DNA of 64,000 bases from Agrobacterium larrymoorei (GCF_030819275.1 NZ_JAUTBL010000002.1:64501-128500), one strand, 5' to 3'; counted from the stretch's first letter, positions 44,671 to 55,274 are shown. Numbers and translations: made by a program. Notes: generated by a model from the sequence alone, not told the origin.

Positions 44671-46697
44671 TGGTAATGACTGTGACTAACGATACCGGCA
44701 ATATCGGTCCGATCCTCACTCAACTCTTCGAACAGGCACCGAGCTTCATTGCGCTTTTGCGCGGCCCAAACCACCGCTTCGAGCTTGCCAATCCAAGCTA
44801 TATGAACCTTGTCGGACGTCACGATATCCTCGGTAGAACCGTCGCAGAAGCGCTCCCCGATGCTGCGGAGCAAGGCTTCGTCAGCATTCTCGACGAGGTC
44901 TACCGAACCGGTACTCCCTATAAGGCTCTCGGCGCCCTCTTCATCATTCAGACCGAAGAAGGCTCTCCCGGTAGGGAATGCTATCTCGACTTCCTTTATC
45001 AGCCAATCCGCGATGAGACCGGTGCGGTCTGCGCCATTTTCGTCGAAGGCTCGGATGTCACTGAACGCACATTGTCGGAGCGGGCAAGGCGAGAAAGCGA
45101 AGACCTTTACAAGGGTCTGTTTGACGCAATCGACGAAGGCTTTTGCATCATCGAGTTTCTCGATGGGCCGCATGGGCCGGACAGCGACTATGTGCATATC
45201 CAGGCAAACGACGCCTATGCTCGCCACGCCGGCATTCCGAACGTCGTCGGTCAAAAGCTGCGTGAGATGGTGCCGGATGAGGCCGATGCCTGGATCGCGC
45301 GCTATGGTGCGGTTCTTAAAACCGGTAAGCCCATTCGCTTTCAGCAGGAATTGGTTGCCACGGGCCGTTATTTGGAACTTGCTGCCGTCCGAATCGAGCC
45401 GAAAGAACGCCGTCAGGTTGCCGTTCTGTTTCAGGATATCACTGCACGAAAAGAGGCTGAGCTGGCGCTGGAAAAGCTGAACACCACTCTGGAGCAGCAG
45501 GTCGAGGAGCGCACTGCCGAATTGATGGTGGCAGAAGAAGCCCTGCGACAGGCCCAGAAGATGGAGGCCGTCGGCCAGCTGACGGGGGGGCTTGCCCATG
45601 ATTTCAATAACATCCTGGCTGGCATCAGCGGCAGCCTGGAAATGATGAATACACGCCTCGCACAGGGCAGGGTTGGAGATCTTTCGCGCTATATCAATGG
45701 CGCGACGGGTGCCACCAAACGCGCGTCCGCGCTGACCCAACGACTGCTCGCCTTCTCGCGCCGCCAGACGCTCGATCCGAAACCGCTGAACATCAACACG
45801 CTGGTCGATAGCATGCTTGAGCTGGTGATCCGCAGCGTCGGGCCGGAGATCAAGGTGGAGACGGTGGGCGCGGCTGGTCTCTGGCCGACATTCGTCGATG
45901 CCAGCCAGCTGGAAAACGCGCTTCTCAATCTCTGCATCAATGCGCGCGACGCCATGCCGAATGGCGGCAAGCTCACGATCGAAACCGGAAATCGCTGGAT
46001 GGACGAGCGCGCGGCCCGGATGCGCGGGCTGGAGCCTGGGCAATATGTGTCGCTTTGCGTTTCCGATACGGGAACGGGCATGTCGCAGGACATTATCGAA
46101 CGCGCCTTCGATCCGTTCTTTACCACCAAACCGATCGGTCAGGGCACGGGGCTAGGCCTTTCCATGGTCTATGGTTTTGCCGGTCAGTCAGGCGGTGCTG
46201 CGCGCATTTATTCCGAACTCGGCAAAGGCACGATGATCTGCATCTATCTGCCGCGCTATTCCGGCTCCATCGATGCGGCCGATCCGGAGGCCGAAGCCAG
46301 CATCGATGCACCGCGCGCCGATGGCGACGAGACGATCCTGGTGGTGGATGACGAGCCTCTGGTCAGAATGCTCGCCGTCGAGGAGCTTCAGGATCTTGGC
46401 TATTCGGTCATCGAAGCGGAGGACGCGCCGTCCGCCTTGCGTCTTCTCAATTCGAACAGGCAGATCAGCCTCTTGATCACCGATGTCGGTTTGCCGGGCG
46501 GTATGAATGGCCGGCAACTGGCGGACGCAGCAAGGGTTAACCGGCCGGATATTGAGGTGCTGTTCATTACTGGCTACGCGGAGAATGCAGTGTTGAACCA
46601 CGGTCATCTCGACCACGGAATGCACGTCATGACCAAGCCCTTTCAGCTGGATGTCTTCGCCCAGAGGGTTAAGAGCCTGATCAAGCCGCAGGGGTAA
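44670..46697 (+). CDS. PAS-PAS hybrid histidine kinase with receiver
   Basis: A 675-residue hybrid kinase. Two PAS domains (residues about 15-135 and 145-260) precede a coiled-coil linker, the HisKA H-box GGLAHDFNNILAGI (His310) and the HATPase with NARDAMPNGG, VSDTGTGM and GQGTGLGLSMV, all intact. The C-terminal receiver carries ILVVDDE and LLITDVGLPGG. No membrane segment is seen, so it is cytoplasmic. As the only kinase of the operon with an intact ATP site it may be the real phosphate source for the system. Confidence 0.93.
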   Translation: MVMTVTNDTGNIGPILTQLFEQAPSFIALLRGPNHRFELANPSYMNLVGRHDILGRTVAEALPDAAEQGFVSILDEVYRTGTPYKALGALFIIQTEEGSPGRECYLDFLYQPIRDETGAVCAIFVEGSDVTERTLSERARRESEDLYKGLFDAIDEGFCIIEFLDGPHGPDSDYVHIQANDAYARHAGIPNVVGQKLREMVPDEADAWIARYGAVLKTGKPIRFQQELVATGRYLELAAVRIEPKERRQVAVLFQDITARKEAELALEKLNTTLEQQVEERTAELMVAEEALRQAQKMEAVGQLTGGLAHDFNNILAGISGSLEMMNTRLAQGRVGDLSRYINGATGATKRASALTQRLLAFSRRQTLDPKPLNINTLVDSMLELVIRSVGPEIKVETVGAAGLWPTFVDASQLENALLNLCINARDAMPNGGKLTIETGNRWMDERAARMRGLEPGQYVSLCVSDTGTGMSQDIIERAFDPFFTTKPIGQGTGLGLSMVYGFAGQSGGAARIYSELGKGTMICIYLPRYSGSIDAADPEAEASIDAPRADGDETILVVDDEPLVRMLAVEELQDLGYSVIEAEDAPSALRLLNSNRQISLLITDVGLPGGMNGRQLADAARVNRPDIEVLFITGYAENAVLNHGHLDHGMHVMTKPFQLDVFAQRVKSLIKPQG

Positions 46698-46821
46698 CGC
46701 CTGTGCGGTGACTTCAACACGAGTACTTGTGTTTGTCACGGGCCTGTCACACTAGCTTTAGAAGCACGATAAAGAAGTGCAGCAAATCTTTCTTTTTGCT
46801 GCCTTCGCTGGCGCCATTCGC

Positions 46822-46853
46822 CTTGCAGCAGGAAAATTCGCTCCTTATATACG
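46822..46853 (+). promoter_or_regulatory. RpoH-type heat-shock promoter of dnaK
   Basis: CTTG (46822-46825) and CTTATATACG (46844-46853) are separated by 18 bases. The -10 fits the CYTATNTNNG form described for Agrobacterium heat-shock promoters. The start of dnaK is 109 bases downstream. Confidence 0.7.
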
Positions 46854-46961
46854 CCGCATACCAGCAGAAATGCTGACAAAAAGGCAAGACCATCCAAGTC
46901 AAGGAGTCGTCAGTGGAATGCCTGCCGGGGTTCCGATGACTCGCTTCAAGGAGAGAAGAAA

Positions 46962-48866
46962 ATGGCAAAAGTAATCGGTATCGACCTTGGCACGACCAAT
47001 TCCTGCGTCGCAGTGATGGACGGCAAGGACATTAAAGTCATTGAAAACGCGGAAGGCGCACGCACGACCCCTTCCATGGTCGCGTTCAGCGATGATGGCG
47101 AGCGTCTGGTCGGTCAGCCGGCAAAGCGCCAGGCCGTCACCAACCCGACCAACACCCTGTTTGCGGTCAAGCGCCTCATCGGTCGTCGTTATGACGATCC
47201 GACCGTTGAGAAGGACAAGGGCCTCGTCCCCTTCAACATCGTCAAGGGCGACAATGGTGACGCTTGGGTAGAAGCACAGGGCAAGGGTTATTCCCCTTCG
47301 CAGATTTCCGCGATGATCCTTCAGAAGATGAAGGAAACCGCTGAATCCTACCTCGGCGAGAAGGTCGAAAAGGCCGTCATCACCGTTCCGGCCTACTTCA
47401 ACGACGCCCAGCGTCAGGCCACCAAGGATGCAGGCCGCATCGCTGGTCTCGACGTGCTGCGCATCATCAACGAGCCGACGGCTGCCGCTCTTGCCTATGG
47501 TCTCGACAAGAAGGACGGCAAGACGATTGCCGTATACGACCTTGGTGGTGGTACCTTCGATATCTCCATCCTCGAAATCGGCGATGGCGTCTTCGAAGTG
47601 AAGTCCACCAATGGTGATACCTTCCTCGGTGGCGAAGACTTCGACATGCGTCTGGTCGAGTACCTCGCAACCGAATTCAAGAAGGACAACGGCATCGACC
47701 TGAAGTCCGACAAGCTGGCTCTGCAGCGCCTCAAGGAAGCCGCTGAAAAGGCAAAGATCGAGCTGTCGTCTTCGCAGCAGACCGAAATCAACCTGCCCTT
47801 CATCACGGCAGATGCTTCCGGTCCGAAGCACCTGACGCTGAAGCTGACACGTGCCAAGTTCGAAAGCCTGGTCGACGACCTGGTTCAGCGCACCGTGGCG
47901 CCCTGCAAGGCAGCGCTGAAGGATGCCGGCGTTTCCGCTTCCGAGATCGACGAAGTCGTTCTCGTCGGTGGTATGAGCCGCATGCCGAAGGTGCAGGAAG
48001 TCGTCAAGCAGCTGTTCGGCAAGGAGCCTCACAAGGGCGTCAATCCGGACGAAGTGGTTGCCATGGGCGCTGCCATCCAGGCTGGCGTTCTGCAGGGCGA
48101 CGTCAAGGACGTTCTGCTTCTCGACGTAACCCCGCTGTCTCTCGGCATCGAAACGCTGGGTGGCGTCTTCACCCGTCTGATCGATCGCAACACGACGATC
48201 CCGACGAAGAAGAGCCAGACCTTCTCGACCGCCGAAGACAATCAGTCTGCCGTGACCATCCGTGTCTCGCAGGGTGAGCGCGAAATGGCAGCCGACAACA
48301 AGCTGCTCGGCCAGTTCGACCTCGTTGGCCTGCCGCCGTCTCCGCGTGGCGTTCCGCAGATCGAAGTCACCTTCGATATCGACGCGAACGGCATTGTTCA
48401 GGTTTCGGCCAAGGACAAGGGCACCGGCAAGGAACAGCAGATCCGTATCCAGGCCTCTGGTGGTCTCTCCGACGCCGACATCGAAAAGATGGTCAAGGAT
48501 GCGGAAGCCAATGCTGAAGCCGACAAGAAGCGCCGTGCGGGCGTAGAAGCCAAGAACCAGGCCGAAAGCCTGATCCACTCCACCGAGAAGTCGGTTCAGG
48601 AGTATGGTGACAAGGTTTCTGAAACCGACCGTAAGGCAATTGAAGATGCCATCGCTGCCCTCAAGACGGCTGTCGAAGCATCCGAGCCGGATGCAGACGA
48701 CATCCAGGCGAAGACCCAGACCCTTATGGAAGTATCCATGAAGCTCGGTCAGGCCATCTACGAAGCCCAGCAGGCGGAAGCCGGTGAAGGCGGAGCAGGC
48801 GGCAAGGACGATGGTGTGGTCGACGCCGACTACGAGGAAATCAAGGACGACAAGAAGTCCGCGTAA
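46962..48866 (+). CDS. dnaK: Chaperone DnaK (Hsp70)
   Basis: A 634-residue Hsp70 chaperone. The ATPase domain starts [16 protein letters not shown], with [14 protein letters not shown] near residue 190 and [12 protein letters not shown] near 335. The substrate-binding domain begins at about residue 390 ([13 protein letters not shown]), and the lid ends in an acidic tail ([14 protein letters not shown]). It is followed by dnaJ. AAGGAGAG just before ATG is a strong ribosome-binding site. Confidence 0.99.
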   Translation: MAKVIGIDLGTTNSCVAVMDGKDIKVIENAEGARTTPSMVAFSDDGERLVGQPAKRQAVTNPTNTLFAVKRLIGRRYDDPTVEKDKGLVPFNIVKGDNGDAWVEAQGKGYSPSQISAMILQKMKETAESYLGEKVEKAVITVPAYFNDAQRQATKDAGRIAGLDVLRIINEPTAAALAYGLDKKDGKTIAVYDLGGGTFDISILEIGDGVFEVKSTNGDTFLGGEDFDMRLVEYLATEFKKDNGIDLKSDKLALQRLKEAAEKAKIELSSSQQTEINLPFITADASGPKHLTLKLTRAKFESLVDDLVQRTVAPCKAALKDAGVSASEIDEVVLVGGMSRMPKVQEVVKQLFGKEPHKGVNPDEVVAMGAAIQAGVLQGDVKDVLLLDVTPLSLGIETLGGVFTRLIDRNTTIPTKKSQTFSTAEDNQSAVTIRVSQGEREMAADNKLLGQFDLVGLPPSPRGVPQIEVTFDIDANGIVQVSAKDKGTGKEQQIRIQASGGLSDADIEKMVKDAEANAEADKKRRAGVEAKNQAESLIHSTEKSVQEYGDKVSETDRKAIEDAIAALKTAVEASEPDADDIQAKTQTLMEVSMKLGQAIYEAQQAEAGEGGAGGKDDGVVDADYEEIKDDKKSA

Positions 48867-48908
48867 ATCGTGGCTCTTGCTCTTGAACTTGGGTAAATGA
48901 GACTGAAT

Positions 48909-48929
48909 CCGGCTGCCTCGTGCAGCCGG
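48909..48929 (+). terminator. Hairpin in the dnaK-dnaJ spacer
   Basis: A perfect 8-bp stem CCGGCTGC/GCAGCCGG with a 5-base loop in the 90-base spacer. No T tract follows, so it may attenuate transcription or mark an mRNA processing site rather than end transcription. Confidence 0.5.
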
Positions 48930-48956
48930 AAATCCATTTCGGGGTGTGTTATCTTC

Positions 48957-50096
48957 ATGGCGAAAGCAGACTTTTACGAGACATTGGGCGTGAGCAAATC
49001 CGCCGATGAAAAGGAGCTGAAGAGCGCCTTCCGCAAACTTGCGATGAAGTATCATCCGGACAAGAATCCTGATGACGCCGAATCCGAGAAGAAATTCAAG
49101 GAAATCAACGAAGCCTACGAAACGCTCAAAGACCCGCAGAAACGCGCGGCCTATGATCGCTTCGGCCACGCAGCCTTTGAACAGGGTGGCATGGGCGGCG
49201 GTGGCGGCGGCTTCGGCGGCGGTGGTTTTGCCAGCGGCGGCTTCTCCGACATCTTCGAAGACATCTTTGGCGAGATGATGGGTGGCGGCCGTGCGCGCCG
49301 TTCCTCCGGCGGCCGCGAACGTGGTGCCGATCTCCGCTACAATATGGAAATTTCGCTGGAAGAAGCTTTCACCGGCAAGACGGCGCAGATCCGGGTGCCT
49401 ACATCCATAACCTGCGATGTCTGTTCCGGTTCCGGCGCAAAGCCGGGTACGAGCCCTAAAACCTGCGGCACCTGCCAGGGTTCGGGTCGCGTGCGTGCAG
49501 CGCAAGGGTTCTTCTCGGTCGAGCGGACCTGCCCGACCTGTCATGGCCGTGGCCAGACGATTACCGATCCCTGCACCAAGTGCCACGGCCAGGGCCGCGT
49601 GACGGAAGAGCGTTCGCTCTCGGTCAACATCCCGGCTGGTATCGAAGACGGCACGCGCATTCGCCTGCAGGGCGAGGGTGAAGCTGGCATGCGGGGCGGT
49701 CCTTCGGGAGATCTCTATATCTTCCTGTCGGTGCGTCCGCACGAATTCTTCCAGCGTGATGGCGCCGATCTCTATTGCGCCGTGCCGATCTCAATGACGA
49801 CGGCAGCGCTCGGCGGTACCTTCGATGTCACGACGCTGGACGGAACGAAGTCGCGTGTGACCGTGCCGGAAGGCACGCAGCCGGGCAAGCAGTTCCGACT
49901 GAAGGGAAAGGGCATGCCGGTTCTGCGCTCTGCGCAGACGGGTGATCTCTACATCCAGATCCAGATTGAAACGCCGCAGAAGCTGACCAAGCGTCAGCGC
50001 GAACTCTTGCAGGAGTTCGAGGAAATCTCTTCGAAGGACAACAATCCGGAATCGACGGGCTTCTTTGCGCGTATGAAGGAATTCTTCGACGGCTAA
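48957..50096 (+). CDS. dnaJ: Co-chaperone DnaJ (Hsp40)
   Basis: A 379-residue DnaJ. The J domain (residues 1-70) has HPD at 33-35, then a Gly/Phe-rich region ([13 protein letters not shown]), four CxxCxGxG zinc-binding repeats at about residues 155-220, and C-terminal substrate-binding domains. It stimulates DnaK ATPase. ATG 48957 is chosen over 48897, where the extension overlaps the spacer hairpin. Confidence 0.98.
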   Translation: MAKADFYETLGVSKSADEKELKSAFRKLAMKYHPDKNPDDAESEKKFKEINEAYETLKDPQKRAAYDRFGHAAFEQGGMGGGGGGFGGGGFASGGFSDIFEDIFGEMMGGGRARRSSGGRERGADLRYNMEISLEEAFTGKTAQIRVPTSITCDVCSGSGAKPGTSPKTCGTCQGSGRVRAAQGFFSVERTCPTCHGRGQTITDPCTKCHGQGRVTEERSLSVNIPAGIEDGTRIRLQGEGEAGMRGGPSGDLYIFLSVRPHEFFQRDGADLYCAVPISMTTAALGGTFDVTTLDGTKSRVTVPEGTQPGKQFRLKGKGMPVLRSAQTGDLYIQIQIETPQKLTKRQRELLQEFEEISSKDNNPESTGFFARMKEFFDG

Positions 50097-50171
50097 AAGC
50101 CGCAACTAAAGCGCCGTGCGTCCTATTGGACGCACAAAGAACGCTTTATCTTTTGAATCAAGACAAAAACA

Positions 50172-50204
50172 CAGAACCGCCGGATGATGAGCCCGGCGGT
50201 TCTG
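50172..50204. terminator. Bidirectional terminator between dnaJ and the DUF2798 gene
   Basis: A 12-bp perfect stem CAGAACCGCCGG/CCGGCGGTTCTG with a 9-base loop, between convergent genes. Confidence 0.8.
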
Positions 50205-50220
50205 CTTGTTTGCGGTTTTC

Positions 50221-50469
50221 TCACCGTGGGTGATGCACCATGACGAAACGGCGAAAGCAGAGCATGACCAGAGGTGTGACGACGAAGATGATGGCCGCAA
50301 CCATGATCGGCGCCAGCAACATGGTCCGTTGCCAAAGGGGCCAATTTTCGGTGAATGGCCCCAGTGCATAAAGCAGGCTGGTGATGACGGGATACACGGC
50401 AAAGGTCATGACCAGCGCAAGTCGAAGACGATGTGGTTTTAAGATAATCGATGAAGCTGTGGAAGACAT
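50221..50469 (-). CDS. DUF2798 family small membrane protein
   Basis: An 82-residue protein with two hydrophobic helices (LALVMTFAVYPVITSLLYALG and MLLAPIMVAAIIFVVTPLVML) ending in RRFVMVHHPR. DUF2798 function is unknown. ATG 50469 has a GGAG site upstream. A strong promoter and a palindromic operator lie directly before it, and a TetR gene is divergent, so it is probably the TetR target. Confidence 0.8.
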   Translation of the reverse strand: MSSTASSIILKPHRLRLALVMTFAVYPVITSLLYALGPFTENWPLWQRTMLLAPIMVAAIIFVVTPLVMLCFRRFVMVHHPR

Positions 50470-50482
50470 GGCAACTCCAATG

Positions 50483-50526
50483 AAACGGAACGTTTCGTTT
50501 ATAATAAAACAGACCATTCCGTTCAA
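50483..50526 (-). promoter_or_regulatory. Promoter and TetR-type operator of the DUF2798 gene
   Basis: On the minus strand TTGAAC (50521-50526) and TATAAA (50498-50503) are 17 bases apart. AAACGGAACGTTTCGTTT (50483-50500) is an 18-bp palindrome with a single mismatched pair and overlaps the -10 edge, a typical site for TetR repression. Confidence 0.65.
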
Positions 50527-50634
50527 GTGATATTTCGGCTAAAGCATCGACTGGAGAAGGCTCGATTTAGCGACGTCCCTTGCCGGGTTCTATGGGAGCA
50601 CGGGAGCTACAGGTAGCGAGTTCTGGAGGCATCC

Positions 50635-51249
50635 ATGACCGATGAGACAAGGGCTAAAGCGCCCCCGGTCCGCCGCCGGTCCATCGGCGCGCAGCGCAAC
50701 CCGGACAGCCGTGAGGCAATCTTGCGTGCCGCTGAAGCGATTCTGTCGGAGAAAGGACTTTCCGCCTTTTCGATCGAGGCTGTGGCGCGTGTTGCAAAGG
50801 CCGGAAAGCCGACGATTTACCGGTGGTGGCCGTCACGCGCTGCGCTTCTTCTGGATGCGTACCAGTTGAATAAGACCAGCATCCCGACCCCGGACACCGG
50901 GAGCGTGGAGGAGGATTTGTTTCTCTTCCTGAGGAATCTCGTCGCCTATTGGCTGGGCGGGGGCGCGGGTGCTATTTTCCGCAGCGTTGTGGCCGAAGCC
51001 CAGATCAATGAGGAGGCACTGGCAGCGCTTTCCGCTTTCCTTGTGGAGCGCCGACAGCAGAGCGCCGAAATGCTGCGCAGAGCGAAGGCGCGGAACGAGA
51101 TCGAGCCTTGGGTCGATCCGGTAACGGTGATCGAAACGCTTTCGAGTTTTGCTCTCGACAGGCTGCTGACAAATCGCCTGGACCTGACGGACGATGAGCT
51201 GCGCGCTTTCCTTCGCCCGATCGTGAGGGGCATAAAGGTTCATCTTTAA
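50635..51249 (+). CDS. TetR/AcrR family transcriptional regulator
   Basis: A 204-residue TetR protein. The N-terminal domain contains SREAILRAAEAILSEKGLSAFSIEAVARVAKAGKPTIYRWWPSRAAL, the helix-turn-helix with YRWW. The C-terminal ligand domain is helical. It is divergent from the DUF2798 gene across a palindrome and likely represses it. Ligand unknown. Confidence 0.9.
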   Translation: MTDETRAKAPPVRRRSIGAQRNPDSREAILRAAEAILSEKGLSAFSIEAVARVAKAGKPTIYRWWPSRAALLLDAYQLNKTSIPTPDTGSVEEDLFLFLRNLVAYWLGGGAGAIFRSVVAEAQINEEALAALSAFLVERRQQSAEMLRRAKARNEIEPWVDPVTVIETLSSFALDRLLTNRLDLTDDELRAFLRPIVRGIKVHL

Positions 51250-51260
51250 AGTGCTGAAGC

Positions 51261-51815
51261 TTATCCGGAAAAACCGCCTTCGTCGAGAAAGGCGCGCTCT
51301 TCCACTGTCGTCCCGCGAAGCAGGATGTCGTTGCGGTGCGGGAAGCGGCCAAAACGCTGGACGATATCCCGATGTTCGATCGCGAAGGGCAGGTATCGTT
51401 CGCCAAGAGGCTCGCAAAGCTTGCAGCAAAGCTCCTGATCGGCGAGTTCTTCCGAATGCATGAAGGGCAGATAGAAGAAAATCCGGAGCTCAGGATCGAT
51501 CGCTTGATCATGGCCGCGCGAAATCGCGTCGCGGGCATAATGAAGCGCCAGCGGATCGGTCGCGTACATATGCGCCGTTCCCCGGAAACAGTTGCGGGGA
51601 AACTGATCGAGGAGAAGGAGGAGCGCAAGGCTGCTTTCCGGCGCGTTGAGCCAGCCGGTCAATTCTTGACGGGCCGCTGCGAAGTGCAGATCGTGAAAGC
51701 GGGCGTGGAAGGAGCTGTCGAAATGGGCGTTCTTCTCGAACCATTTATCTGGACCAGCCTCGTTCCAGAAGGAAAGAACCTCGCCGGCGGCTGTCGGTAT
51801 CGCGCTCTTTGTCAT
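51261..51815 (-). CDS. DUF924 family protein
   Basis: A 184-residue protein of the DUF924 family (TPR-like helical fold), with VLSFWNEAGPDKWFEK, LLLDQFPRNCFRGTAHMYATD and FYLPFMHSEELADQE typical of the group. Its function is unknown; distant similarity to small-molecule-binding or hydrolase scaffolds has been suggested. Convergent with the TetR gene. Confidence 0.88.
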   Translation of the reverse strand: MTKSAIPTAAGEVLSFWNEAGPDKWFEKNAHFDSSFHARFHDLHFAAARQELTGWLNAPESSLALLLLLDQFPRNCFRGTAHMYATDPLALHYARDAISRGHDQAIDPELRIFFYLPFMHSEELADQELCCKLCEPLGERYLPFAIEHRDIVQRFGRFPHRNDILLRGTTVEERAFLDEGGFSG

Positions 51816-51852
51816 CTCGACTCCTCACTATCTCGTACTGCGCTGGCATTCA

Positions 51853-52065
51853 TCAGTAATGCGGTGGCTTGGTGATGGCTGGCGCGTCGAGCGACTGCTC
51901 CTCAAGGCTTAAGAACCGCTCGGTGAGACGATCAAGTTTCGCGCGCGTCTGCTCGACGACCTTCCATTGTTCCGCCAACTGGTCAGACAGTTCCTCGATC
52001 GTCTTGGCCTGATATGCGACCGTTTCTTCCAGAGCGACAATCCGCGCGTCGTTGTGATCTGCCAT
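51853..52065 (-). CDS. slyX: SlyX family protein
   Basis: A 70-residue coiled-coil protein with heptad pattern (ARIVALEETVAYQAKTIEEL ... AKLDRLTERFLSLEEQ) and the SlyX C-terminal PPHY. Function unknown. ATG 52065, which follows a GGAGG site, is chosen over 52083. Confidence 0.85.
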   Translation of the reverse strand: MADHNDARIVALEETVAYQAKTIEELSDQLAEQWKVVEQTRAKLDRLTERFLSLEEQSLDAPAITKPPHY

Positions 52066-52121
52066 AAAGACCTCCGTTTTCATTCACGTTGCTTTCGCAG
52101 TTTTATAAAGCTTAAACAAGA

Positions 52122-52152
52122 CAGAGGCCGGACACGTCGTGCCCGGCCTCTG
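52122..52152 (-). terminator. Terminator after tctA
   Basis: A perfect 10-bp stem CAGAGGCCGG/CCGGCCTCTG with an 11-base loop, with TCTTGTTT after it on the minus strand, 27 bases past the tctA stop. Confidence 0.75.
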
Positions 52153-52178
52153 TTGTTGTGAAGACTTTTGACGTTGTG

Positions 52179-53684
52179 TCAGCCTTCCTCCTGAAAGACC
52201 TCTTCGCGCTTCTTCTTGACGCTTGGCAGGAAGACGACGACGAGAACCAGAAGGGCGATCAGAAGTAGCGTAGCGCTGATCGGCCTTGTGACGAAAGTGC
52301 TCGGATCGCCACGCGACAGGATCATGGCGCGGCGCAGGTTCTCCTCGAGGAGCGGGCCGAGCACGAAGCCGAGCAGCAGCGGTGCCGGTTCGCAGCGCAG
52401 TTTCACCAAGGCGTAGCCGATGAAGCCGAAGAAGGCGACGGCATAGAGATCGAAGACGTTGGAGTTGACGCTGTAAACGCCGATGGCGCAGAAGGCCATG
52501 ATGATCGGGAAGAGCACGTAGTAGGGGATCGTCAAAAGCTTCACCCAAAGCCCGATAAGCGGCAGGTTCAACACCACCAGCATCAGGTTGCCGATCCACA
52601 TGGAGGCAATGATACCCCAGAAAAGTGCTGGCTGTTCGCTCGCGACATTCGGGCCGGGAACGATGCCCTGGATGATCATCGCGCCAACCATCAGCGCCAT
52701 GACAGGGTTTGCCGGGATGCCGAGCGTCAGGAGCGGGATGAAGGAGGTCTGAGCACCAGCATTGTTGGCCGATTCCGGCCCGGCAACACCAGCGATTGCG
52801 CCATGGCCGAATTCTTCAGGATTCTTCGAGACGCGCTTTTCCACCGTATAGGAGGCAAACGCGGCAAGGATGGCACCACCACCTGGCAGGATACCGAGAG
52901 CCGAGCCGATGATCGTACCGCGAATGACCGGCGCAACCATCTTCTTGAAGTCTTCCTTGGTCGGCAGAAGACCGGAAACCTTGGCCATGAGAACGGTACG
53001 TGTGCGTTCGTCTTCCAGATTGCGCAGGATTTCGGCGATACCGAAGACACCGACCGCGACCGCGACAAAGTTCAGGCCATCGGCATATTCGCGAATGCCA
53101 AGGGTAAAGCGCGGCGTGCCGCTGTAGATGTCGGTACCGACAAGGCCAAGCAGCAGACCGAGCACGACCATGGCGAGCGCTTTGACTATGGAACCGTGCG
53201 CCAGGGCGATGGACGAGACGAGACCCACGACCATCAGCGAGAAATATTCCGCCGCGCCAAATTCGAGCGCGATCGCCGTCAAGGGTGGAGCGAAAATTGC
53301 CACGAGAAAGGTCGCGACCGTACCGGCAAAGAAGGAGCCAATGGCAGCAATTGCGAGCGCTGCACCCGCCTTGCCCTTGCGCGCCATCTGGTAACCGTCG
53401 ATGGCCGTCACCGCGGAGGAAGACTCGCCCGGCATGTTGATCAGGATCGCCGTGGTCGAACCGCCATATTGCGCGCCGTAATAGATACCGGCCAGCATGA
53501 TCAGCGAGGAGACAGGCTCCAGCTGGAAGGTGATAGGCAACAGCATGGCGATGGTGGCCGTGGCACCGATACCCGGCAGAACGCCGATCAGCGTTCCGAG
53601 AAGCACGCCGATCAGGCAGAAGAACAGGTTGTGAAGCGTCGAGGCCGTGTAGAAGCCAAGTGCCAAATTATCGAAGAGTTCCAT
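52179..53684 (-). CDS. tctA: Tripartite tricarboxylate transporter large permease TctA
   Basis: A 501-residue inner-membrane permease with about 11-12 helices. The family signature [17 protein letters not shown] near residue 40, the [19 protein letters not shown] segment, and a second [13 protein letters not shown] in the middle are diagnostic. It forms the transport channel with TctB for citrate or a related carboxylate brought by TctC. The substrate cannot be named from sequence. It begins 9 bases after the tctB stop. Confidence 0.95.
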   Translation of the reverse strand: MELFDNLALGFYTASTLHNLFFCLIGVLLGTLIGVLPGIGATATIAMLLPITFQLEPVSSLIMLAGIYYGAQYGGSTTAILINMPGESSSAVTAIDGYQMARKGKAGAALAIAAIGSFFAGTVATFLVAIFAPPLTAIALEFGAAEYFSLMVVGLVSSIALAHGSIVKALAMVVLGLLLGLVGTDIYSGTPRFTLGIREYADGLNFVAVAVGVFGIAEILRNLEDERTRTVLMAKVSGLLPTKEDFKKMVAPVIRGTIIGSALGILPGGGAILAAFASYTVEKRVSKNPEEFGHGAIAGVAGPESANNAGAQTSFIPLLTLGIPANPVMALMVGAMIIQGIVPGPNVASEQPALFWGIIASMWIGNLMLVVLNLPLIGLWVKLLTIPYYVLFPIIMAFCAIGVYSVNSNVFDLYAVAFFGFIGYALVKLRCEPAPLLLGFVLGPLLEENLRRAMILSRGDPSTFVTRPISATLLLIALLVLVVVFLPSVKKKREEVFQEEG

Positions 53685-53693
53685 GACGCGACC

Positions 53694-54155
53694 TCAGAAA
53701 TTGAGCCAGGGGCCGAAGCGCTGGAAAGGCAGGCCGAGACCGTAATTGAAGACAAGAACCGAAAAGACCGTGATGGCAGCCGACAGAAGCACGGCCATCA
53801 TTGGTTTCATCTTGTGCGACGCAAAGGAGGCAATCAGTGCGCTGAGGAAAAGCGCGGGCACGAAGCCCAGTCCGCGCACCGTGAAACCGAAGAAGATGGG
53901 CGCGGGAAGGATGAAGAAGATGCCCCGCCACGCAATCGAACCCATCGGCTCACCTGCGATCTTGCCGGCTCGCAGAAGGATCACGCCTCCAAGCAGCACC
54001 AGGATCAGCGAGAGGACGAGCGGAAAATATCCCGGTCCCATGCGGAAGGCCGTACCGAGTTCGAGATCATAGGATTGCCAGGCGAAGAAAATGCCAAGGC
54101 AGATGAAAATTGCGCCACAGATGGCTTCCGTGGCATCGAAACTGACTGATTTCAT
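53694..54155 (-). CDS. tctB: Tripartite tricarboxylate transporter small permease TctB
   Basis: A 153-residue protein with four hydrophobic helices (ICGAIFICLGIFFAWQSYDL, FPLVLSLILVLLGGVIL, GIFFILPAPIFFGF, AITVFSVLVF). The LGTAFRMGPGYFP segment is diagnostic of TctB. ATG 54155 is preferred to the longer open frame that extends to 54269. Confidence 0.92.
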   Translation of the reverse strand: MKSVSFDATEAICGAIFICLGIFFAWQSYDLELGTAFRMGPGYFPLVLSLILVLLGGVILLRAGKIAGEPMGSIAWRGIFFILPAPIFFGFTVRGLGFVPALFLSALIASFASHKMKPMMAVLLSAAITVFSVLVFNYGLGLPFQRFGPWLNF

Positions 54156-54287
54156 GGTCGTCCCCGCCTGTGCATCGGTGTCGCTTCCGGCCCGATGTCT
54201 GTAGAGTTCGATGAGGTCTTTAAGCTGCGTTGTTATCCGCAAGCGGATACCGGGGACGACCCGCGTCATCCCCGGCCTGAAGCGGGA

Positions 54288-55274
54288 TCAGTCGGCGTAT
54301 TGGCCGGCAGATTCGATGACCGGCTTCCAACGCGCGATTTCGCTTTCGAGCTTCGCCTTCAGTGCGGCGGGCGTCGCATCTGCTTCCGGCGAAGGCGTGG
54401 TGCCGAGTTCGGCAAAGCGTGCGGCAACGTTCTGATCCTTCAGCGCCACTTGAAGCGCCTTGGACAAACGCTCATTCACAGCCGCAGGCGTGCCCTTCGG
54501 TGTGTGTAGATGCCGTGCCAGATCCCGACTTCAAAGTTGGGCAGGCCCGCTTCCGCAGCCGTCGGCACGTTCGGCAGGACGCTCAGACGCTGAGGCGTGG
54601 TGACCGCGTAAGCCTTCACGGTGCCGCCCTGGATCTGCTTGGTGGTGTTGGTGGTCTGGTCGCACATGATGTCGACCTGACCGCCGAGAAGGTCGGTCAT
54701 GGCAGGGCCTGTGCCCTTGTAAGGAACGGTGACGAGCGGGGTTTCGATGGCGCTCATGAACAGCATGCCGCACAGATGGGAGGCAGCGCCGATGCCGGCA
54801 TTGGCAACCGTCACCTTGTCCTTGTTCGCCTTGGCGTAGTCGATCAGGCCCTTGAGGTCGTTGGTTTCAAGGTTCTTGCGCGACAGGATGGTCATCGGAA
54901 CTTCGGTCACGAGGCCGACATAGTCGAAGGCGTCCAGCGTCTTGTAGGCGAGCTTGCGGTAGAGAGTATCGCTGGTGGCCATGCCGATGTGATGCAGAAG
55001 GATGGGTGTAACCATCCGGATCAGCAGATGCCACGCGACCTGCACCAAGCGTACCGCCAGCGCCGCCGACGTTCTCGACGATGATCTGCTGGCCGAGATC
55101 CTTGGACATGGATTCAGCAACGAGGCGTGCCACGGTGTCCGTTGGACCGCCTGCGGAGAACGGCACGACCATGGTGATGTTGCGGCCAGGATAATCCTGT
55201 GCGGCTGCAGAAAGCGCAAAGAGCGATACGGCGGCGGCAGCGACTGCACCCGTGACGGATTTCAGAAGTTTCAT
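54288..55274 (-). pseudogene. tctC: Periplasmic tricarboxylate-binding protein TctC, two frameshifts
   Basis: Three frames together give one TctC/Bug-type protein: a signal peptide and YPGRNITMVVPFSAGGPTD (from 55274), a middle with ILLHHIGMATSDTLYRKLAY and VTVPYKGTGPAMTDLLGGQVD, and a C-terminus with VNERLSKALQVALKDQ. An extra base at 55004-55006 (within GGG on the plus strand) breaks GYT|ILL. A 2-base excess in the TG repeat at 54501-54507 breaks GIYT|PKG. The two changes sum to +3, so the outer parts share a frame. tctB and tctA are intact. Two indels in one gene suggest either recent decay or assembly error. Confidence 0.75.

Noticed and set aside
46899-49742. 947-residue open frame on the minus strand across dnaK-dnaJ
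   Set aside because: It is the antisense shadow of two unmistakable genes; its amino-acid composition reflects codon bias of dnaK/dnaJ and shows no domain.
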